A stretch of DNA of 64,000 bases from Candidatus Dechloromonas phosphorivorans (GCA_016721185.1 JADKIP010000014.1:372001-436000), one strand, 5' to 3'. Numbered from the stretch's first letter, positions 17,070 through 25,489 are shown. The notes: generated by a model from the letters alone, not told the origin. Program-made: numbers and translations.

Positions 17070-17468
17070 ATGAATAACGAAACAATCAATCCCAGTGCGG
17101 TTAATTTTGGCAAGCTCAACGCAAGGGTGCTGAGCGCCAGTTCGCTGGCTAGTGATGATGTGTATGACCCGAGGGGCGAGAAGCTGGGCAGCGTCAAGGA
17201 AATCATGCTGGACACCCGGTCTGGCAAAATCAGTTACGTCGTGCTCTCCTTCGGCGGCTTCCTCAGCATCGGCGAAAAACTGTTTGCCGTGCCCTGGGGC
17301 GCGCTGACGGTTGATACGGAAAACAAGCGTCTGGTGATGGATACCAACGAAGAGCGCCTGAAAGAAGCCCCAGGATTCGACGCGGATAACTGGCCGAATA
17401 TGGCTGATCCGGTCTGGGAAAAAACGGTTCATGCCTATTACGGTACGCAGATTGATACGACGTACTGA
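17070..17468 (+). CDS. PRC-barrel domain protein
   Basis: A 132-residue soluble protein. Residues 20-100 form a PRC barrel: SASSLASDDVYDPRGEKLGS, VKEIMLDTRSGKISYVVLSF, GGFLSIGEKLFAVPWGALTV. PRC barrels bind partner proteins or RNA (RimM, reaction-centre H subunit); stand-alone versions accompany CsbD, BON and other stress genes in many Proteobacteria. No signal or membrane segment is present. It is downstream of csbD and followed by a strong terminator. Specific role unknown. Confidence 0.88.
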   Translation: MNNETINPSAVNFGKLNARVLSASSLASDDVYDPRGEKLGSVKEIMLDTRSGKISYVVLSFGGFLSIGEKLFAVPWGALTVDTENKRLVMDTNEERLKEAPGFDADNWPNMADPVWEKTVHAYYGTQIDTTY

Positions 17469-17520
17469 ATAGCCCGGCCAGAAACCCCAACACCCAACCC
17501 CAACGCCAAACCGTAAAATT

Positions 17521-17563
17521 AAGCCCCCCACACCGGAAACTGGTGTGGGGGGCTTTTTTATGC
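17521..17563. terminator. Strong rho-independent terminator
   Basis: Perfect 14-bp stem, AAGCCCCCCACACC and GGTGTGGGGGGCTT, with loop GGAAACT and a run of T. It ends the csbD/PRC unit, and the A-run on the other side could serve the leftward direction too. Confidence 0.92.
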
Positions 17564-17669
17564 AGCTACGGGCTTGTTGCTACGGTGAACGCTAAAAATA
17601 CTCAAAAAAAACAACTCGGGATTTATGGTGTCTTCAATAAAGACAGCTCGAGTTTGCTGGCGTAGCGGC

Positions 17670-17984
17670 TTACTTGCCGGCGACAACCTTGATTTGATTG
17701 TTGACCGAGGTTACGCCTTGCACGTTGCGTGCAATTGAAGCGGCTTTATCCGATGCGGCCTGTGACTTGACGGTGCCGCTGAGCATGACTTCACCCTTTT
17801 TGTCGGTATCGACGCCAATGTGCACCAGGCTCTCCATCTTTTCAGCCGCCAGTTCGGCTTTTACCTTGGTGGTGATGACTGAGTCCTTGACGTAAGTGGT
17901 CGCTGCAGAGTCCGCGGTGTAGCCAATAGTCGGCAACATGAACAGGCCGGCGATCAGGCAGGTGGCTGCAATTTTTGTTTTCAT
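17670..17984 (-). CDS. Secreted single-BON-domain protein
   Basis: From ATG 17984 (AAAAGGATACAAAATC upstream) the product has 104 residues. It begins with a signal peptide (MKTKIAATCLIAGLFMLPTI, GYTA cleavage) followed by one BON domain: YVKDSVITTKVKAELAAEK, GVDTDKKGEVMLSGTVKSQA, VQGVTSVNNQIKVVAGK. BON domains, as in OsmY and DolP, bind phospholipid membranes in the periplasm and protect the envelope under osmotic stress. It is one of three BON genes within 12 kb. It converges on the PRC-barrel gene across the shared terminator. Confidence 0.9.
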   Translation of the reverse strand: MKTKIAATCLIAGLFMLPTIGYTADSAATTYVKDSVITTKVKAELAAEKMESLVHIGVDTDKKGEVMLSGTVKSQAASDKAASIARNVQGVTSVNNQIKVVAGK

Positions 17985-18431
17985 GATTTTGTATCCTTTT
18001 CCGTTAAAAGATGAGGCTGGGGGAAAGCACGGCATCGACTGAACGGGTGCTCCGGTATTCCGGACCATCCATAGCGACGACATTGCCTGGATGACTTGCG
18101 CCGAGCTTTGCCGTGGGGCCAAGTTTCCGCTGCAAAAACCAGATGTTCTGTACGGCGGGGCGCATATACCGCAAGTTCATCGCTTGGCGCGACAGGGCTG
18201 GTTTTTCAGCCGAGTCTCATTTGTGTGCCATCGAACAGAGGTGGTGGGCGGCAAGGTGTAGCTTCGGCGTGGTACGAGGGTGGTAAAAGTTCATCAGCCC
18301 CCGCATGTTGATCAAACAGCCACAGGATCAAACAGGTACAGGATCAAGCAGCCAAAAGGAAAAGCCATGAACGATTCAATCCTTGTTCTGCGCGGCAGAC
18401 CTGACCGGCATTAAGCATCGGTGATCAGAAA
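17985..18431. other. Intergenic region with operator-like site and 16-bp tandem repeat
   Basis: Contains the BON-gene promoter and the upstream region of the phospholipase-D gene. TTCTGTACGGCGGGGCGCAT at 18146 loosely resembles the shared operator. From 18310, three head-to-tail 16-bp units occur: GATCAAACAGCCACAG, GATCAAACAGGTACAG and GATCAAGCAGCCAAAA. A 15-codon open frame at 18367-18414 behind AAAGGAAAAGCC (MNDSILVLRGRPDRH) could be a leader peptide but is unsupported otherwise. Confidence 0.5.
18310..18357. repeat. 16-bp tandem repeat, three units
   Basis: Three consecutive 16-base units beginning GATCAA(A/G)CAG, noncoding, about 75 bases upstream of the phospholipase-D/cardiolipin synthase gene. 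Confidence 0.75.
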
Positions 18432-19909
18432 ATGCGTGTGAAACCAGCCCCTCTTTCAGTAGCGTCCGCCGCATGGGCGAAAGGGTTTCGCTGCCTGAAA
18501 TTTGCTCTGCCGAGCCTCATTTTTCTGATCGTTAGCTGTGCTTGTGCCGAGTTGCCGGACAGCAAGGCGATCATTGCGCGCCACGCCGAGCAGGCCGCCC
18601 GCTTTGAAAGTGCCAGCGGCCCGCTCAGCCTCCGGAAAAACGCCGCAATCCTCGCCGATCTCAAGGCAAAGTCGGGCGATATCGACATTCTCGACAAACA
18701 GATCGCGCTGGAACAGGCCATCGTGGGCAGTCCGCTGGTGGTCGGCAACAAAGTCACGCTGCTGCAGGACGGCGCCGCCACCTACGCGGCGATGTTTGCC
18801 GCCATCCGCAAAGCCCGGGACCATATCAATCTGGAGTCCTACATCATCGAAGATGACGAGATCGGGCGACAGTTCGCTGATTTGTTGCTGGCGCAGCAAG
18901 CCAGGGGCATTCAGGTTAACGTGATCTATGACAGCGTCGGCGCCATCAATACGCCCCAAGCCTTCTTTGAGCGCCTGCGGGCCGGCGGTATTGCGGTGCT
19001 TGAATTCAACCCGATCAACCCGCTGGCGGCGAAAAAGGAATGGCTGCTCAACAACCGCGACCACCGCAAACTGTTGGTCGTTGATGGCTCGGTCGCCTTC
19101 ATTGGCGGCATCAATATCAGCAGTGTTTATTCCTCGGGGTCGGCCACCAAGCGCCCGCGCAATACTGCGGTCAACACCGTTGCCTGGCGCGATACCGACC
19201 TGCAGATCGAAGGGCCGGTGGTCGCCGAGTTGCAAAAGCTGTTCATCGAAACCTGGGGAAACAACAGGGCAAAGCCCTGGCCGTGAAAGCTTATTTCCCG
19301 ACGCTAAAAGTCCAGGGTAAAGACATCGTGCGCGCCATCGGCAGCACGCCTGATGACCCCTACAGCCTGATCTACCTGACACTGCTCTCGGCAATCGGCA
19401 ATGCCGAAAAACAGATACAACTCACCAACGCCTATTTCGTCCCCGATCCGCAACTCCTCAAGGCCCTGAGCGACGCTGCTAGGCGCGGTGTTGAGGTCAA
19501 ACTGATTCTGCCCAGCCACTCCGACTCTGAAATTGTCTTTCATGCCGGGCGCTCGCACTACGCCGCACTGTTGAAAGCTGGCGTCAAAATCTACGAACGT
19601 CAGGGCGCGCTGTTGCACTCAAAAACTGCGCTGATCGATGGCGTCTGGTCCTGCGTCGGCTCAACCAACCTTGATTGGCGCAGCTTTCTCGATAACGATG
19701 AAGTCAATGCGGTCATCCTCGGGCGCGAATTTGCCCAGCAAATGCAGGGCATGATTGCTCGTGATCTCGCCGCTTCGGTGGCGATTGATTTACCGGGCTG
19801 GGAAAGTCGTTCTCTGCTGCCGTGCCAAGGAATGGGGTGCCCGGTTGTTTCAGCGGCTGCTCTAGGTGTGCTGACGCACCGTCGCGGCAAATCGTTCTCG
19901 ATAAGCTAA
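18432..19909 (+). CDS. Phospholipase-D family cardiolipin synthase-like protein (one frameshift)
   Basis: Two adjoining frames make one protein of about 490 residues. The first holds a hydrophobic, lipoprotein-like leader (LKFALPSLIFLIVSCACAEL) and HKD motif 1 (HRKLLVVDGSVAFIGGINIS). The second holds HKD motif 2 (HSKTALIDGVWSCVGSTNLD). A G missing from the GGGG run near 19258 explains the break: restoring it gives ETWGKQQGKALAVKAYFPTL. Two HKD motifs are required for one active site; enzymes of this kind make cardiolipin or hydrolyse phosphodiesters at the membrane. Its place beside BON and PssA-like genes fits envelope lipid remodelling. An ATG at 18432 was taken as start. Confidence 0.85.
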
Positions 19910-19936
19910 AAACTGGTATCCAAAGGGCGCATTAAA

Positions 19937-20518
19937 GTGAATTCAGCGATAAAAGCCTTCCCGATTGTTTGCGTCGGCGGTTCGGCCGGTGGCCTGGATG
20001 CCTATATTCGCCTGCTGAAAAATCTGCCGGCTGACATGGGTGTGGCGATTGTCATCGTCAATCACATCACCATCATGCCGACTCAACTCCATACCGTGTT
20101 GCCGCGCTTCACAACGATGCCGGTTGAACTGATCACTGAAAATCTGGAGATCGTGCCGAACCGGGTCTACATCATCCCGGCTAACCGGGATCTGCACCTG
20201 GAGGATGGCGAGTTCCATCTCAGGCCCATCTCGAAACCACGAGGCTGGCCGGATGTCATCACGGTTTTCCTGCGTTCGCTGACCCGTTACTGGGACGGCA
20301 AGCTGATTGCCGTGATTGTCTCCGGCTACGACGGTGACGGTGCCGCCGCCTTGTGCGGCATACAGGAAGTCGGCGGCATCACCATCGCGCAGAAATTGAG
20401 TACCGCCGTCCAGCCTGACATGCCGGAGAGCGCCATCGACAGCGGCTGCATCGACTTCATCTTGTCGCCGGAAGATATTGCCAAAGAAATTATCCGCATC
20501 GCCCAGCGGGAGGATTAA
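19937..20518 (+). CDS. Stand-alone CheB-type methylesterase domain
   Basis: A 193-residue protein consisting only of the CheB catalytic domain. The triad is visible: Ser in VCVGGSAGGLDA, His in IVNHITIMP and Asp in SGYDGDGAAAL. Classical CheB has an N-terminal receiver domain that gates access; it is absent here, so activity should be constitutive or controlled by partners. No receptor, CheR or other chemotaxis gene is nearby. Similar lone CheB domains occur fused or adjacent to CheR in stress/c-di-GMP signalling proteins. The start is GTG at 19937. The gene ends before a GC-rich hairpin shared with the convergent hydrolase. Confidence 0.85.
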   Translation: MNSAIKAFPIVCVGGSAGGLDAYIRLLKNLPADMGVAIVIVNHITIMPTQLHTVLPRFTTMPVELITENLEIVPNRVYIIPANRDLHLEDGEFHLRPISKPRGWPDVITVFLRSLTRYWDGKLIAVIVSGYDGDGAAALCGIQEVGGITIAQKLSTAVQPDMPESAIDSGCIDFILSPEDIAKEIIRIAQRED

Positions 20519-20533
20519 GCCGCAAGGAATGGC

Positions 20534-20563
20534 GGCCGCTCGGCGAACGCTCGCCGGGCGGCC
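20534..20563. terminator. GC-rich stem-loop between convergent genes
   Basis: Arms GGCCGCTCGGCGA and TCGCCGGGCGGCC (13 bases, one mismatch) enclose ACGC. It is placed exactly between two convergent stops but lacks a clean T-run, so termination in either direction is plausible rather than certain. Confidence 0.5.
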
Positions 20564-20569
20564 GTCCGA

Positions 20570-21275
20570 TCAGAGTTTTGTGTGCTTGATCCATTCAAGC
20601 AGCAGACGGCTGACTTCCTCCGGCTGATCAAGCGTCGACAGATGGCCGCACTCGGCAACCAGCGCCAGTTTGGCGTGCTTGATCCCGTCGGCGATTTCGC
20701 TTGCCAGTTCGGGCGGGGTGATCAGGTCATCCTCGCCGCAGATCACCAGAGTCGGGCAGGCGATGCTTGCCAGCGTTGGTCGGCTGTCGGGGCGGCTCAT
20801 GATTGCCCGTTGCTGACGGGCGAAAACTTCGCTGCCGAGGCTGCTCGCCATCGACTGAATGACGCCACGCACGGCGGGGAGATTCATTCGATCCGGGTGC
20901 GAGAGGCGCGGCAACAGTTGCTCGGTTACCGCATCAAGATCGCTGGCGGCCAGTTCGATCAGCGCTTCGCGCTTGGCCATTGCTTCGGCGTTGTCCGGGC
21001 GGGCCGTGGTGTCGATCAGCACCAGTCCGGCCACCCGCTCAGGCGCCTGACGCATGATCTCGAAAGCGACATAGCCGCCCAGCGAAAGGCCAATCAGCAC
21101 AAAGCGCTCGGCTGACGTTGCCTTGAGTACGCTCGCCGCCAGTTCGCTGATCGTCTCGGCGTTGGTCAGGTCAGCAACCTCGACCCTGCCCAGTGGCGTC
21201 AAGGCGGCAATCTGTTCGGTAAAAAGGCTTGCGTCATTGAGCAAGCCGGGCAGCAAGCAAGAAGTTTGGTTTCAT
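20570..21275 (-). CDS. Alpha/beta-fold hydrolase (5' frameshift)
   Basis: The fold is clear: nucleophile elbow LIGLSLGGYVAF (Ser near residue 89), catalytic Asp in CGEDDLITPPE and His in ECGHLSTLDQPEE. The best ribosome site, AGGAGAAACC, precedes ATG 21275 (MKPNFLL), but one extra base near 21255 breaks the frame. Removing it gives MKPNFLLLPGLLNDASLFTE, the usual start of this family. Closest-looking relatives are uncharacterised cytoplasmic esterases and 3-oxoadipate enol-lactonase-like proteins. The substrate is unknown. It lies downstream of the two-BON lipoprotein gene on the same strand. Confidence 0.8.
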
Positions 21276-21341
21276 GGTTTCTCCTGAATGGCCAGTCAAG
21301 GCCATGCCTGTAATGAGTGGGGCTGGGGGTAATTTGCGGCC

Positions 21342-21368
21342 GGCGCTCTCGCGCTTGGCGAGAGCGCC
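21342..21368. terminator. Perfect 11-bp stem-loop after the BON lipoprotein gene
   Basis: GGCGCTCTCGC, loop GCTTG, GCGAGAGCGCC. It sits 10 bases past the stop of the leftward BON gene and before the hydrolase. No T-run follows, so attenuation or mRNA end protection is also possible. Confidence 0.5.
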
Positions 21369-21378
21369 CTGGCGGGTT

Positions 21379-21957
21379 CTATTTCTTGATGCTCATTTCG
21401 TTGCTGACACCGCTCACGCCTTCGATGCCACGGGTGATTTCAATGGCCCGGTCGATCTGCTGCTGATTATCAACAAAGCCGCTGAGCTGGACTTCGCCCT
21501 TGCGGGTGACGATTGCGATATCGCGACTCTTGGTGCTTTCATCGCCGAGCAGGGCGGTTTTGACGCGTGACGTAACAACACCATCATCCACGGTGTTGCC
21601 GACTGTGATCGTTGATTCCTTGATGGTGGCATTGTTCAAGACGTTTTTGACACCGCTGACGCCTTTGGCGACCGCGTTTGCCCGATCGATTTGCGCCTGA
21701 CTATCGACAAAGCCGCTGAGCAGAACTTCGCCCTTGCGGGTTTCCACCTTGAAATCAACGCTTTTGACATCGGGGTCAGCCAGCAGGGCTGATTTGACGC
21801 TGGCCGTCAGCACGCTGTCGTCGATTTCCATACCGACCGTGGTCGTGGGCAGAGGCGTGCCTTTGGTGTCCACAGGCTTATTGCAGCCTGCGGCGAAGAT
21901 GACCAGCAGGCCAGCGAGGGTCGAATTCAGTACCAGCGAGCGAGTGCTTGATTTCAT
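21379..21957 (-). CDS. Two-BON-domain lipoprotein
   Basis: From ATG 21957 (GGAGCAACCTC upstream) the protein has 192 residues. The leader ends in a lipobox (LLVIFAAGC), so it should be lipid-anchored. Two BON domains follow: DDSVLTASVKSALLADPDV ... GVKNVLNNATIK and DDGVVTSRVKTALLGDE ... GVSGVSNEMSIKK. This is the DolP/OsmY arrangement used to bind anionic phospholipids and guard the outer membrane. A candidate shared operator (22018-22038) lies about 60 bases upstream of the start. Confidence 0.9.
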   Translation of the reverse strand: MKSSTRSLVLNSTLAGLLVIFAAGCNKPVDTKGTPLPTTTVGMEIDDSVLTASVKSALLADPDVKSVDFKVETRKGEVLLSGFVDSQAQIDRANAVAKGVSGVKNVLNNATIKESTITVGNTVDDGVVTSRVKTALLGDESTKSRDIAIVTRKGEVQLSGFVDNQQQIDRAIEITRGIEGVSGVSNEMSIKK

Positions 21958-22017
21958 GAGGTTGCTCCGTGCGTAAATGGGTCGAGTACAGACCTTCCTC
22001 CAATTTGGGTTTGGCTT

Positions 22018-22038
22018 CGGTGCGCTGGTACACATTGC
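22018..22038. promoter_or_regulatory. Candidate shared operator, site 5
   Basis: CGGTGCGCTGGTACACATTG resembles TGTGCGCTGGCGCACAGA with one base less in the centre. It is about 60 bases upstream of the two-BON lipoprotein start, a promoter-proximal position. Confidence 0.4.
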
Positions 22039-22121
22039 AGCGCGTGACGTCATTGCCCGGTTGCGGCCATCAGGGCAATTGCTTGAGTGCCGAGCGTCGG
22101 CTTTTTTGGTGTCTGCTGAAA

Positions 22122-22451
22122 GCTGGCGCTTTCCCTTTATCGAGCTTGGGTTTGGTACGGCTGGGTTGGGTTGGGTGCTGTGCTGAATGAATGTGGTTCG
22201 TTAATGGGCTTGGGGTTCCGCCTTGCTGGCGGGCGTACTTTTTCTTGCTTCGCCAAGAAAAAGTAGCCAAAAAGAAGGCGACCCCAGGGTCGGCGCCGGC
22301 TGCGCCGGTCCCTTGCGCTACTCGGTGAGCCGGGCGACTCGCTAAACTCGCCTGCGGCTCAGACAACGCGAGTCGAAAGCCCCCGGCTCCCCTGCGTTGC
22401 TCAGCACCTTTCAAGGGGCCCGGTAAGACGTCCGTGCTCAAACAGTTGTGC
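22122..22451 (+). repeat. Long dispersed repeat module, copy A
   Basis: About 330 bases nearly identical to the inverted copy D at 39074-39399, beginning near GGCGCTTTCCCTTTATCG and ending GCTCAAACAGTTGTGC. Inside are TTCCGCCTTGCTGGCGGGCG and a hairpin TACTTTTTCTTG-CTTCGC-CAAGAAAAAGTA, then a GC-rich tail with REP-like arms. Open frames across it (a typical spurious hypothetical protein) are artefacts of the repeat. Confidence 0.85.
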
Positions 22452-22484
22452 TGTTATTTCGGAGGCGGGGATTCATCAGCTACC

Positions 22485-22513
22485 TGGACTCCCGCCTGCG
22501 CGGGAGTGACGGG
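22485..22513. repeat. REP-like palindrome
   Basis: GGACTCCCGCCTGCGCGGGA followed by GTGACGGG. It has the GTCAYTCCCGC...GCGGGA palindrome shape common in Proteobacteria and sits between repeat copies A and B. Confidence 0.7.
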
Positions 22514-22543
22514 TTGGGCAGGGGTGAGTGACGCTGCGCTGCC

Positions 22544-22583
22544 TTCATTTTTTGGCCTTTTTCCCGGTTGACCGCAGGAATGT
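22544..22583 (-). repeat. Dispersed GGTCRAC/A-tract element, intergenic
   Basis: On the minus strand CCTGCGGTCAACCGGG then AAAAAGG and CCAAAAAATG. It lies between repeat copies A and B. Confidence 0.55.
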
Positions 22584-22589
22584 ACTTTT

Positions 22590-22890
22590 AAGCGCTCATC
22601 GGTTGAGTGTAGACGCCTTTTGGGCCCCCTTGAGAGGCGCTGAGCAACGCAGGCGGACCGGGAGCTGTCGGCTTGCCTTGTCTGAGCCGTAGGCGAGTTC
22701 AGGCAAGCCGCCCGGTGCGCCGAGTAGCGCAAGGAACCCCGAAGGGGCACCGACCTTGGGGTCGCCTTTTCTTTGGCTTCTTTCTTTTGGCGAAGCAAAA
22801 GAAAGAACGCCCGCCAGCAAGGCGGAACCCCAAGCCCATTCAACGAACCACGTTCATTTAGCAACCCAACCCAACCCAACCCAACCCAAA
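22590..22890 (-). repeat. Long dispersed repeat module, copy B (inverted, diverged)
   Basis: It is the inverted counterpart of copy A, starting near GCTCATCGG and running through CGCCCGCCAAG..-type sequence to a CCCAA tandem at the right end. Its hairpin is TTCTTTCTTTTG-GCGAAG-CAAAAGAAAGAA: the stem differs from copies A, C and D but both arms changed together. The CCCAA run at 22863-22889 is a short five-base repeat. Confidence 0.8.
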
Positions 22891-23113
22891 TAAATTCCGT
22901 GCGCCAGCAAGCAGAAGCCGACGTGCCGATGACTTACTCTTGGCATATAAATAAGCTATGCGTCACCGGATAGTCAGAACATCGATGCCGGTGTTCCCGA
23001 CCCTGTAACGCAAGCTGCAGTAACAAAAGCGACGATAGCGAACGCGAGCCGGGTAGGCGAGATAGCTCACCTAACCCGCCCTGATCTTGTTTCAATTTTG
23101 AAAGCATCCAACC

Positions 23114-23803
23114 ATGCGGCACACTGAAAAACATCGCGTATTGCGTATCGGCTGGCTTCGTGCCGCGGTGCTCGGGGCCAACGACGGCATTGTTTCCACG
23201 GCCAGCCTGGTGCTTGGCGTGGCCGCTGCCGGTGCAGGGTCTTCGACGATTATGCTCACCGGGGTTGCCGGGCTGGTCGCAGGTGCGATGTCGATGGCGG
23301 CGGGGGAATATGTTTCCGTGAGTTCCCAGGCCGATGTCGAAAATGCCGATCTTGATCGCGAGCGGCAGGAACTGGCGACCGATCCCTTGCGCGAAACAGC
23401 CGAGTTAGCGGCGATTTATGTCAAGCGCGGGCTCGACAAGGCATTGGCCAGCCAGGTCGCTAGCCAATTGATGGCATTTGATGCGTTGGCGACCCATGCC
23501 AGGGACGAATTGGGTATCTCCTCCACGTTGACCGCAAAGCCGCTGCAGGCGGCCTTGACTTCGGCCGCCACCTTCTCGGTGGGTGCTGCCATGCCGTTGC
23601 TGGTCGTGCTGCTGGTGCCGGCGTCGCTACTTGTCTGGGCAGTCACGCTCAGTGCACTGGTTTCGCTCGGCCTGCTCGGCGCTTTGTCCGCCCACGCCGG
23701 CGGTGCCGCAATCATGACCGCATCTTTGCGTGTGACATTCTGGGGCGCGCTGGCGATGGCCATGACGGCGCTGGTTGGCTCGCTATTCGGCGTTGCAGCG
23801 TAA
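23114..23803 (+). CDS. VIT1/CCC1 family Fe2+/Mn2+ transporter
   Basis: A 229-residue membrane protein. Helix 1 carries the family signature WLRAAVLGANDGIVSTASLVLG, followed by GLVAGAMSMAAGEYVSVSSQ. A cytoplasmic metal-binding loop follows (DRERQELATDPLRETAELAAIY), then three C-terminal helices. VIT1-type proteins export ferrous iron or manganese from the cytoplasm (into vacuoles in plants and yeast). It stands within 3.1 kb of an encapsulated-ferritin-like gene, so iron detoxification is a plausible joint theme. Upstream is the repeat pair A/B and a half operator at 22898. Confidence 0.9.
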   Translation: MRHTEKHRVLRIGWLRAAVLGANDGIVSTASLVLGVAAAGAGSSTIMLTGVAGLVAGAMSMAAGEYVSVSSQADVENADLDRERQELATDPLRETAELAAIYVKRGLDKALASQVASQLMAFDALATHARDELGISSTLTAKPLQAALTSAATFSVGAAMPLLVVLLVPASLLVWAVTLSALVSLGLLGALSAHAGGAAIMTASLRVTFWGALAMAMTALVGSLFGVAA

Positions 23804-24054
23804 ATCGGGTGAGCTTTGTGCCAGCCCCGATGAACATACTCAAGGTCATCAGGCAAGCATTGGGTAAGCAAAGCATTTTACGGATGACTGATTCGCTGCC
23901 CTTGCCTTGAGTCATTGCGTCTTGCCAGTCTCTAGCCAGATAGGCCAGGGTTCAAGAGAGCACAATAAAGTTGTATTCGACGTTGCTACGGAAAGCTGCG
24001 AGGCCTATCCTGAACACGGGATATTTCTTCGCTACACCGACCGGTCGCTATTCA

Positions 24055-25074
24055 ATGCAAGCAGATCGCCAGCAGTTGATTCAATCGCTATTTGATGCCT
24101 ACATCGAGATGTACGCATCGCGTGACGACCGTTTGACGGCGTGTTTTAGTGAAAGCTTCAGCGGTTACACGGGCGGTGGTGACTTCCTGGTCAAGGGCCG
24201 CGAGGCTTGGGTAAAGATTACCCGGCAGGATTTCTCCCAGGTCACTGAGCCTATCCGCATCGAAATGCTGGACCTCTCGATGCAGGATCTCAGTGACGAT
24301 GTTGTCCTGGTGACTGCCCTTTTCCATATTCACCTGCCGATCAACGATCAGGTTCTTGCCAGTGAAACGGCGCGCCTGGTGCTGGTTTTTCGGCGCGAAG
24401 GCGAGGACTGGAAGATTGTGCATAGTGGTATTTCCATTCCATATCACCTGGTTCAAGCCGGCGAGGTCTACCCGCTCAAGGGCTTGCAGGAACGCAACGA
24501 GCGGCTTGAAGCGCTGGTTGATGAGCGGACGCGGGCGCTGGAAGCGCTCAATAACAAGTTGGAGTTGCTAAGCAATACGGACGGTCTGACCGGCATTGCA
24601 AACCGGCGCAGCCTGGATCGCGTCCTTGCCCAAGAGTGGAACCGTGCCCAGCGGGCGGGTACGCCGCTCGCCTTGGTCATGCTGGATGTCGATAATTTCA
24701 AGCATTTCAATGACCACTATGGTCATCTGGCGGGTGACGACTGCCTGCGTGCCCTGGCGCAAGCCCTGGTTAAGGCCGGGCGGCGCGCTGGCGAACTGGT
24801 GGCGCGTTTTGGCGGTGAGGAATTTGTTGTTTTGTTACCCGATACCAGCTTGCCCGAAGCGCTGGAGGCCGCACAGCGCATGCAGCATGAAGTCTGGTCG
24901 CTGGCCCTGCCGCATGCGGAAATTGCCACCGGCATCGTCACTTTCAGTCTTGGCGTGGCGAGCGTGGTGCCGTCCAGAGATCATCTCCCGGAAGATCTGA
25001 TCCGCCTGGCCGACACGGCGCTCTACCAAGCCAAAGCTTCAGGGCGAAACTGCATAAGCGCGGCGGCAAGTTAA
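24055..25074 (+). CDS. Diguanylate cyclase with SnoaL/NTF2-like sensor domain
   Basis: Residues 1-125 form an NTF2/SnoaL-like cone (FDAYIEMYASRDDRLTACFS, FSGYTGGGDFLVKGREAWVK, VFRREGEDWKIVHSGISIPY). A short coiled coil follows (LQERNERLEALVDERTRALE), then a GGDEF domain with active GGEEF in RFGGEEFVVLLP near residue 255. NTF2-like pockets bind small molecules, so ligand-controlled c-di-GMP synthesis is inferred. The start is uncertain: ATG 24055 starts exactly at the domain, but a TTG at 23971 would add 28 residues; neither has a strong ribosome site. Confidence 0.85.
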   Translation: MQADRQQLIQSLFDAYIEMYASRDDRLTACFSESFSGYTGGGDFLVKGREAWVKITRQDFSQVTEPIRIEMLDLSMQDLSDDVVLVTALFHIHLPINDQVLASETARLVLVFRREGEDWKIVHSGISIPYHLVQAGEVYPLKGLQERNERLEALVDERTRALEALNNKLELLSNTDGLTGIANRRSLDRVLAQEWNRAQRAGTPLALVMLDVDNFKHFNDHYGHLAGDDCLRALAQALVKAGRRAGELVARFGGEEFVVLLPDTSLPEALEAAQRMQHEVWSLALPHAEIATGIVTFSLGVASVVPSRDHLPEDLIRLADTALYQAKASGRNCISAAAS

Positions 25075-25324
25075 ACCGACCCACGTCCGTATTGCTGACG
25101 ATGCCGTCGGTTAGCGGTGAGCCGGTCTTACTGATCCCGTGACAGATTCATCTGCTGGTGGCTGGATGCCTATCCTGGCGGTCCTCTTCTTGCGGTCCAT
25201 TTCGCAAAGCGATTGAACCCGGATGTATAGCCACAGCCTTTGAGTCAGAGTCCGTGAATCAGAGTCCGTGAATCAGAGTCCGGATTGCGCCGGCTTCATG
25301 TGGCCTGTCGCGGGATCAGCGAAA
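25075..25324. other. Intergenic region with 14-bp tandem repeat
   Basis: No gene seen. From 25243 a 14-base unit, AATCAGAGTCCGTG, is repeated about three times (25243, 25257, 25271). Otherwise featureless; it lies between the GGDEF gene and the convergent DUF1328 gene. Confidence 0.6.
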
Positions 25325-25489
25325 TTACTTGCGCTGAACCAGCCCCATGACCAGTGAGATCACAAACAGAACGATAAAGATAAAGAACAGGATCTTGGCA
25401 ATTTCGACCGCGCCGGCAGCGATGCCGGTAAAGCCAAGGAGCGCGCCGACCAGCGCGATGACCAGAAATACAGCGGCGTAATAGAGCAT
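25325..25489 (-). CDS. DUF1328 (YtjA-like) small membrane protein
   Basis: A 54-residue protein, MLYYAAVFLVIALVGALLGF then two-helix continuation AAGAVEIAKILFFIFIVLFV and a basic tail QRK. It matches DUF1328/YtjA, a two-helix inner-membrane protein family of unknown role that is upregulated by stress in several bacteria. AAAGGAAGCAAA before the ATG is a strong ribosome site. Seventy bases upstream on the same strand is the DUF3309 gene, so the pair may be co-transcribed. Confidence 0.88.
   Translation of the reverse strand: MLYYAAVFLVIALVGALLGFTGIAAGAVEIAKILFFIFIVLFVISLVMGLVQRK

Noticed and set aside
18367..18414. 15-codon open frame MNDSILVLRGRPDRH as a gene
   Set aside because: The ribosome site is good, but there is no hydrophobic or conserved feature and nothing to separate it from chance; recorded only as a possible leader.
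22070..22441. Open frames of 120-150 codons across repeat modules A-D (also 22454-22879, 38491-38992, 39084-39707)
   Set aside because: They arise from the repeat modules and REP palindromes, lack ribosome sites and codon bias, and the same stretch is open in several frames.
25243..25283. Possible CRISPR array
   Set aside because: Units are 14 bases with no spacers of constant length; it is a plain tandem repeat with only three units.
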